Source: Burkholderiales bacterium
Lineage (GTDB): Bacteria; Pseudomonadota; Gammaproteobacteria; Burkholderiales; SG8-41
Direction of reading: 5' to 3'
Assembly: GCA_022841375.1 (NCBI GenBank)
Contig: JALHRQ010000008.1
Coordinates: forward strand, 104,769 to 168,768
Length of the DNA: 64,000 nucleotides
Below are positions 60,845-64,000 of this stretch, one piece after another. The translations under genes and the position numbers were made by a program. The notes below the pieces were generated by a model. It was given only the letters and a program-made list of their open reading frames with translations, had not been told where the DNA came from and ran no database searches. Within the stretch, counting starts at the first letter, position 1. Each line of letters opens with the position of its first letter.

Positions 60845-60951
60845 AGAGGTACGATTTCATGGTCGAAACTGCTGTTCTAAGACCAGACAAGCCCTCGATT
60901 ATTAGCGCTTGTATTTCAAAAACAAACGGTTGCGGTGGTCCGACCTGAAGC
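60845..60951. repeat. Diverged intergenic repeat, copy B
   Basis: About 107 bp aligned with copy A at 58983-59090; see that entry for shared blocks. The copies differ by scattered substitutions and two small gaps, so the duplication is not recent. Confidence 0.62.
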
Positions 60952-61070
60952 GAGACTCTTAGCCTTTTTAGGGGCTTTCAAAGCGATTTATGCTTTGAAA
61001 GAAATTTGATTTATTCTTTCAAAGATCGGGAAGCACTGCAATACCTGATTCAAAGCCCTGTGCCTTGGCC

Positions 61071-61373
61071 TTACGTTTCAACGGCCTCCGTATGCAGCTT
61101 CAAGCCCAACGCCTTGCACACCTTCATCACCGTCGCGAAACTCGGATTTCCTTCCGGCGACAGCGCCTTGTACAACCCCTCGCGGGTGAGGCCGGTGTCG
61201 CGCGCGAGTTGCATCATGCCGCGGGCGCGGGCGATATCGCCAAGCGCGCCGATCACCAGCGCCGGATCGCCATCTGATTCGTCAATCGCCGCCTGCAAGT
61301 ACAGCGCGCATTCCTGCTCGGTTCTCAGATAAGTCGCTGCGTCATAAGGGCGTGTAGTCAGTTTTTTGGCCAT
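61071..61373 (-). CDS. HigA-like antitoxin (XRE type)
   Basis: A 100-aa protein with the addiction-module antidote pattern: ECALYLQAAIDESDGDPALVIGALGDIARARGMMQLARDTGLTREGLYKALSPEGNPSFATVMKV, where the helix-turn-helix is the ARDTGLTREGLYKAL region. It would bind the toxin and repress the operon. The toxin gene lies immediately upstream with a 9-base gap, in the HigB-HigA order. Confidence 0.87.
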   Translation of the reverse strand: MAKKLTTRPYDAATYLRTEQECALYLQAAIDESDGDPALVIGALGDIARARGMMQLARDTGLTREGLYKALSPEGNPSFATVMKVCKALGLKLHTEAVET

Positions 61374-61382
61374 GATGAGCTC

Positions 61383-61691
61383 CTAGAGCATGCGCGCCAG
61401 TTTCAGCGCGGTTTTGATGTCCTTGTCCTGCGTCGGTTTGGCGCCACCGGCCAGCAGGATGACCAGCAACGCGCCGCGCTTGACGAAATAAACCCGATAA
61501 CCGGGGCCGTAATCGATACGCATCTCCGAAACCCCTTCGCCCACCGGTTTTACATCACCGGGGTTACCGTAGCGCAGACGGAGAATCCGCGCCTGCACCC
61601 GCGTTCGTGCGCGGGCATCGCGCAAGGACTCCAGCCATGTGGAGAATTCCTGTGTTTCGCGGATTTCGATCACCGGCGTAGTGTAATCCAT
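61383..61691 (-). CDS. RelE/ParE-superfamily toxin (HigB-like)
   Basis: A 102-aa small basic protein: EFSTWLESLRDARARTRVQARILRLRYGNPGDVKPVGEGVSEMRIDYGPGYRVYFVKRGALLVILLAGG is the killer-protein family pattern, with the conserved YRVYF strand. Relatives cut mRNA on the ribosome. The stop lies 9 bases before the antitoxin start, indicating one operon. Confidence 0.88.
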   Translation of the reverse strand: MDYTTPVIEIRETQEFSTWLESLRDARARTRVQARILRLRYGNPGDVKPVGEGVSEMRIDYGPGYRVYFVKRGALLVILLAGGAKPTQDKDIKTALKLARML

Positions 61692-61762
61692 GGTTTACAC
61701 TGCGGCAAGCCGCGAAATGCGCTTGGCGCGTGGGCGGGGTAAAGCCCGCCCGGCTACGGTGG

Positions 61763-62335
61763 CTAAGCGCGCAGCGTCGCCAGAAACTGCCCGAAGTAAA
61801 TAAGCCCCTCCGGCCACACGCCGAGCATCGACGCAGAACCGAGGTGGCCGTTCAGGCCGCCGTCGAAGAACGTCGAGCCCCAGGCCTGCGCGAATGCCTG
61901 TGCGCGCTCAAAGCTGACGCGATCATCGTTGCGGCCCGCGACCACCGCGCTGGGGTAGGGCAGGCGCTTCAGGATCATGCCGCCGAAACCCTGCAGCGGG
62001 CTGACGGTGCCCGGCGGCATCGGCCGGTCGCGATCAGTGGGCGCCACAAAAAACACGCCGGCCACTTTCTTTACCGTCTCAGGTTGCTCGAAGGACCACT
62101 TCATCACCAGCGTCGTGCCCGCGCTGTGCGGAACCAGCACCACCGGCTTCGGCGCCCGTAGTACGTAATCCGTCAGCGTCGCGGCCCACGCGTCATAGAC
62201 CGGATGATCCCAGTCCGCCTGCTGCACCCGGACGAAATCGGGGAAGGCCTGTTCCCAGTGGGTGTGCCAGTGATCCGGGCCGGAGCCGTTGAGGCCGGGG
62301 TGGATCAGGATGGAGAAGTCTTTAAGGGTGGGCAT
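61763..62335 (-). CDS. RBBP9/YdeN-family alpha/beta-hydrolase
   Basis: A 190-aa hydrolase of the RBBP9/YdeN family. LIHPGLNGSGPDHWHTHWEQ is the diagnostic N-terminal stretch, VLVPHSAGTTLVMKW the nucleophile serine (HSAG) and NGHLGSAS the catalytic histidine near the end; AGRNDDRV supplies the Asp. These are serine hydrolases of unknown substrate. ATG 62335 (MPTLKDF) is chosen; the earlier in-frame starts to 62374 add residues without a pattern. Confidence 0.84.
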   Translation of the reverse strand: MPTLKDFSILIHPGLNGSGPDHWHTHWEQAFPDFVRVQQADWDHPVYDAWAATLTDYVLRAPKPVVLVPHSAGTTLVMKWSFEQPETVKKVAGVFFVAPTDRDRPMPPGTVSPLQGFGGMILKRLPYPSAVVAGRNDDRVSFERAQAFAQAWGSTFFDGGLNGHLGSASMLGVWPEGLIYFGQFLATLRA

Positions 62336-62524
62336 GAGGTGAGGTGCAGGTGTGTTGCGAGGAGGGCAGTTCAATCCGTCCTCAAATCACCAAGCGGTTT
62401 CAGAAAAAAATCGACTCCGGTAACTTCAGGTTAATGCTTCCTCCGGGGTGTAAGACCAATTATTTTGGTTTTGATGTTGCTGCAGGATTGCACCGGCCCG
62501 CGTTTCCGGGGCCGGTGCGAGTGA

Positions 62525-63118
62525 TCAGCGTTTGTGCTTGCCGACCGACCAGCCGTGTTGCGTGATGTGCTTTTCGGCTTTTTCGATGGGATGATCTTCC
62601 AGCGGGGTGGCCATGGTGTCGTTCCACCGGTTCATGAAACCGAAGTACGAAATCAGCGCGGTAATCTCGACGATCTGGCCTTCGTTCCAGTGTTTTTTCA
62701 TATGCTCGAACAGTTCGTCGCTGACATCATTGGGCTGCGACGCCGCGGCAATGGAGAACTCCAGGGCGACACGTTCCGCCTCGCTGAACAGCGGGCTGGT
62801 GCGGAATTCCCATACTTTTTCGAGCTTTTCTGCCGGTATGCCTTGCTGGAGGGACCCCCCAGCGTTGTGCGCCATTCAGTAATGGCAGCCGTGCGTGCGC
62901 GCCACCACATAGGCGAGCAGCCGCTTCAGGCCCAGCGACACTTCACCTTCGGCATCGAACACGGCGGCGGACAGGCCGCGCAACGCCATCACCAGCTTGG
63001 GCTTGCGCTGCATGATGAGCTGGCTGTTGGCAACATAATGATTGGCAGCGAGCTGCTTTTCGAACATCTCTTTCAGTTCCGGTGCTGCGCCGATGGGCAG
63101 CGGTTCAAGTCTGGCCAT
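62525..63118 (-). CDS. AhpD/CMD-family protein with in-frame TGA, candidate selenoprotein (CxxU)
   Basis: One frame runs from ATG 63118 to the stop at 62525 (197 residues) with a single in-frame TGA at 62876-62878. Before it the sequence reads RTHGCHY and after it MAHNAGGSL, so it is the AhpD/carboxymuconolactone-decarboxylase signature GCxYCxAHN with the second cysteine codon replaced by TGA. Both halves continue the family pattern (LKRLLAYVVARTHG before; SEAERVALEFSIAAA after) with no frameshift. AAGGAAAG precedes the ATG. A 19-base hairpin begins 12 bases after the TGA. CxxC or CxxU is the redox site of AhpD-like proteins, which reduce peroxides or act as disulfide reductants. The alternatives are a nonsense mutation or reinitiation at the ATG after the TGA. 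Conventional callers would split this gene into two. Confidence 0.66.
62845..62863 (-). promoter_or_regulatory. Candidate bacterial SECIS hairpin
   Basis: On the minus strand GCTGGGGG and CCTCCAGC-like arms pair over eight base pairs (one G-U) around a GUC loop inside GGGGUCCC. It starts 12 nt after the TGA and its loop is about 21-23 nt after it, within the spacing known for bacterial SECIS elements, and it contains the apical GGUC found in E. coli fdhF. No bulged U is evident. Confidence 0.5.
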
Positions 63119-63225
63119 TGCTTTCCTTTGATCAGAGGGGTTGGGACGGTGGAACGAGGGTCAGCTTACAGCATTAGGCCGTGACGATTCCCAAGGAGTC
63201 GTGAGCAAACAAGGTGAAGGTGCCG

Positions 63226-63255
63226 GAGTCGAATTGCTGGAAAAGAATTCGACTC
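63226..63255. repeat. Short hairpin repeat of the GTCGAATT family, copy 3 (perfect)
   Basis: GAGTCGAATT (63226-63235) and AATTCGACTC (63246-63255) form a perfect 10-bp stem with the 10-base loop GCTGGAAAAG. The same core occurs at 59669-59694 with one mismatch. It lies between the selenoprotein candidate and the transposase remnant. Confidence 0.62.
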
Positions 63256-63283
63256 TGAGCTGCCCCGGGTAGTGCGGACCCGG

Positions 63284-63349
63284 CAACCAAGTAACACCGT
63301 GCTGCCTTTCGAACTGCATCGGACTGACGTATCCCATGCGCCGTTTACG
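63284..63349 (-). pseudogene. Remnant of an IS3-family transposase OrfB C-terminus
   Basis: In one minus-strand frame the translation is RKRRMGYVSPMQFERQHG..., which resembles the closing segment of IS3-family transposases (the RRHSxLGYxSPxxFE motif). Only about 22 residues remain, overlapping the last bases of the hydrolase gene in another frame. No start, no upstream part and no inverted repeats are seen, so this is a fossil. Confidence 0.5.
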
Positions 63350-64000
63350 GAAAAATCTGCGACATCACGGCCTGACCGTAAGGGCCGTACGGATTCGCGA
63401 GCGTTTCCTTGAGTTCGAAATGGTCATATTCCTGTGCCACGACCAGCCGGGAGGATTTTCCGGAGTCCCGCAGAGCTTTGTCAAAGTCGATGGACTGCCG
63501 CTGGAACTCCGGTGTTTCCCGTGTGCCATACAGCAGCACGACCGGTGCGCCAATGCGTTCAAGGTGGCGCTGCGGGCTCAGCTTGAACTCAAGGTCGTCG
63601 TCGAATTTCACGTAAGAACTTCTGGAAGACAGCCTGACCGGGTGCAGGTCGTACATGCCGCTGCACAGTACGGCGCCGCGGATGAAGTTTTCGGGGAGGG
63701 TGGGGTCGTAGTCCTTCTGCCAGTCCGTGGTCAGCGCCACGGCGGCCAGGTGCGCGCCGGACGAATGGCCGACCAGGTAGATTCGGCTCTGATCCGCGTC
63801 CAGTTTTCCGGCATTCCGGTAGACCCAGATCAGCGACCGGCGAACCTGGTCCGCCAGCGTCCTCAGGCTGTCCGCGGCATCCTGCACCCAGGAAAAATCG
63901 GGGACGATGAAGTGGGCGCCGGCCTTGACGAACATTTCCGCCGCGAAGGCGTTCTGGCTGGCGAGCCCCCTTCTCCATGCGCCACCGTGGATGAATACGA
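63345..64000 (-). CDS. Alpha/beta-hydrolase (kynurenine-formamidase-like), 5' end outside the window
   Basis: At least 217 residues are visible and the frame is open to base 64000, so the start lies beyond the window. FIHGGAWRRGL is the oxyanion motif (HGGxW), YLVGHSSGAHLAAVAL the nucleophile serine, and EYDHFELKE the catalytic His; YGTRETPEF lies near the expected acid. This pattern is typical of arylformamidase-like esterases. The stop TAA is at 63345-63347 and the IS3 remnant overlaps the last codons. Substrate unknown. Confidence 0.84.
   Translation of the reverse strand, partial: VFIHGGAWRRGLASQNAFAAEMFVKAGAHFIVPDFSWVQDAADSLRTLADQVRRSLIWVYRNAGKLDADQSRIYLVGHSSGAHLAAVALTTDWQKDYDPTLPENFIRGAVLCSGMYDLHPVRLSSRSSYVKFDDDLEFKLSPQRHLERIGAPVVLLYGTRETPEFQRQSIDFDKALRDSGKSSRLVVAQEYDHFELKETLANPYGPYGQAVMSQIFP

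Larger units (their letters stand above)
60485..61070. other. 586-bp non-coding accessory stretch with repeats
   Basis: No gene is convincing. It contains the AATTGGGGACAG signature at 60679-60701, an inverted pair TCCGTCCCAG (about 60735) and CTGGGACGGA (about 60824), repeat copy B at 60845-60951 and an AT-rich palindromic stretch around 60970-61025 in which CTTTCAAAGC and GCTTTGAAAG face each other. It probably records past mobile-element activity. Confidence 0.5.

Noticed and set aside
62525..62875. Two separate genes for the AhpD-like halves
   Set aside because: They share a frame, meet at the active-site cysteine and only the first half has an obvious ribosome binding site; a single recoded gene or a nonsense mutation explains this better.
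1..64000. tRNA, rRNA or CRISPR sequences
   Set aside because: No cloverleaf-like sequence with a GGTTCGAATC-type loop and no regular spaced repeat was found by eye.

Overview
This window is GC-rich bacterial chromosome, most likely from a betaproteobacterium of the Burkholderiales or a close relative. The main reasons are eight tripartite-tricarboxylate (Bug/TctC) periplasmic binding proteins with no TctA/TctB membrane partners, an EptA/PAP2 lipid A pair, a CbpA/CbpM pair and an orphan soxB. I saw no rRNA, tRNA, CRISPR array, prophage or intact insertion sequence. All functional calls come from reading motifs by eye; no database search was run.

1-15.3 kb: the end of a CadD-like cation transporter; a minus-strand run of exported amidohydrolase, DoxX and exported metallo-beta-lactamase-fold hydrolase; MazG-like, DUF1993 and M32 carboxypeptidase genes; a host-attachment-type protein; small membrane proteins; PAP2 phosphatase and EptA; then a large XRE/ScfR-type regulator divergent from an ApbA/PanE-like reductase across a strikingly repetitive operator.

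15.4-26 kb: mostly envelope and exported proteins: a duplicated membrane protein, a GY-rich lipoprotein, an Arg/Gln/Pro-rich exported protein, a ClpP-fold/adhesin-E-like protein, an exported methyltransferase-like protein, SemiSWEET, an amidohydrolase, SoxB and an MBL-fold enzyme. 26-31.8 kb: MarR divergent from RidA plus Bug, a second Bug, GFA protein, a hydrolase-OsmC fusion and a LOG-family protein. 32.2-36.7 kb: a signalling cassette, STAS protein, then a HATPase/cNMP/SpoIIE-phosphatase fusion, then a SulP-STAS-cNMP transporter.

37-58.9 kb: catabolic and uptake genes. These comprise several Bug proteins mixed with alpha/beta hydrolases, an aspartoacylase-like enzyme, a PLP aminotransferase, the DUF1800/DUF1501 pair, CbpA/CbpM, a beta-hydroxyacid dehydrogenase, three SDRs, a double cupin, an exported RidA and an enolase-superfamily enzyme. 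A 149-bp element with perfect 20-bp inverted ends sits at 53.9 kb.

58.9-64 kb: an accessory-looking stretch with diverged intergenic repeats, small hypothetical exported proteins, a HigB/HigA-type toxin-antitoxin pair and an IS3 transposase remnant. The most interesting feature lies here: an AhpD/carboxymuconolactone-decarboxylase-like gene at 62525-63118. Its second active-site cysteine is replaced by an in-frame TGA, and a hairpin of bacterial SECIS geometry follows 12 nt later. It is a candidate selenoprotein with a CxxU motif.
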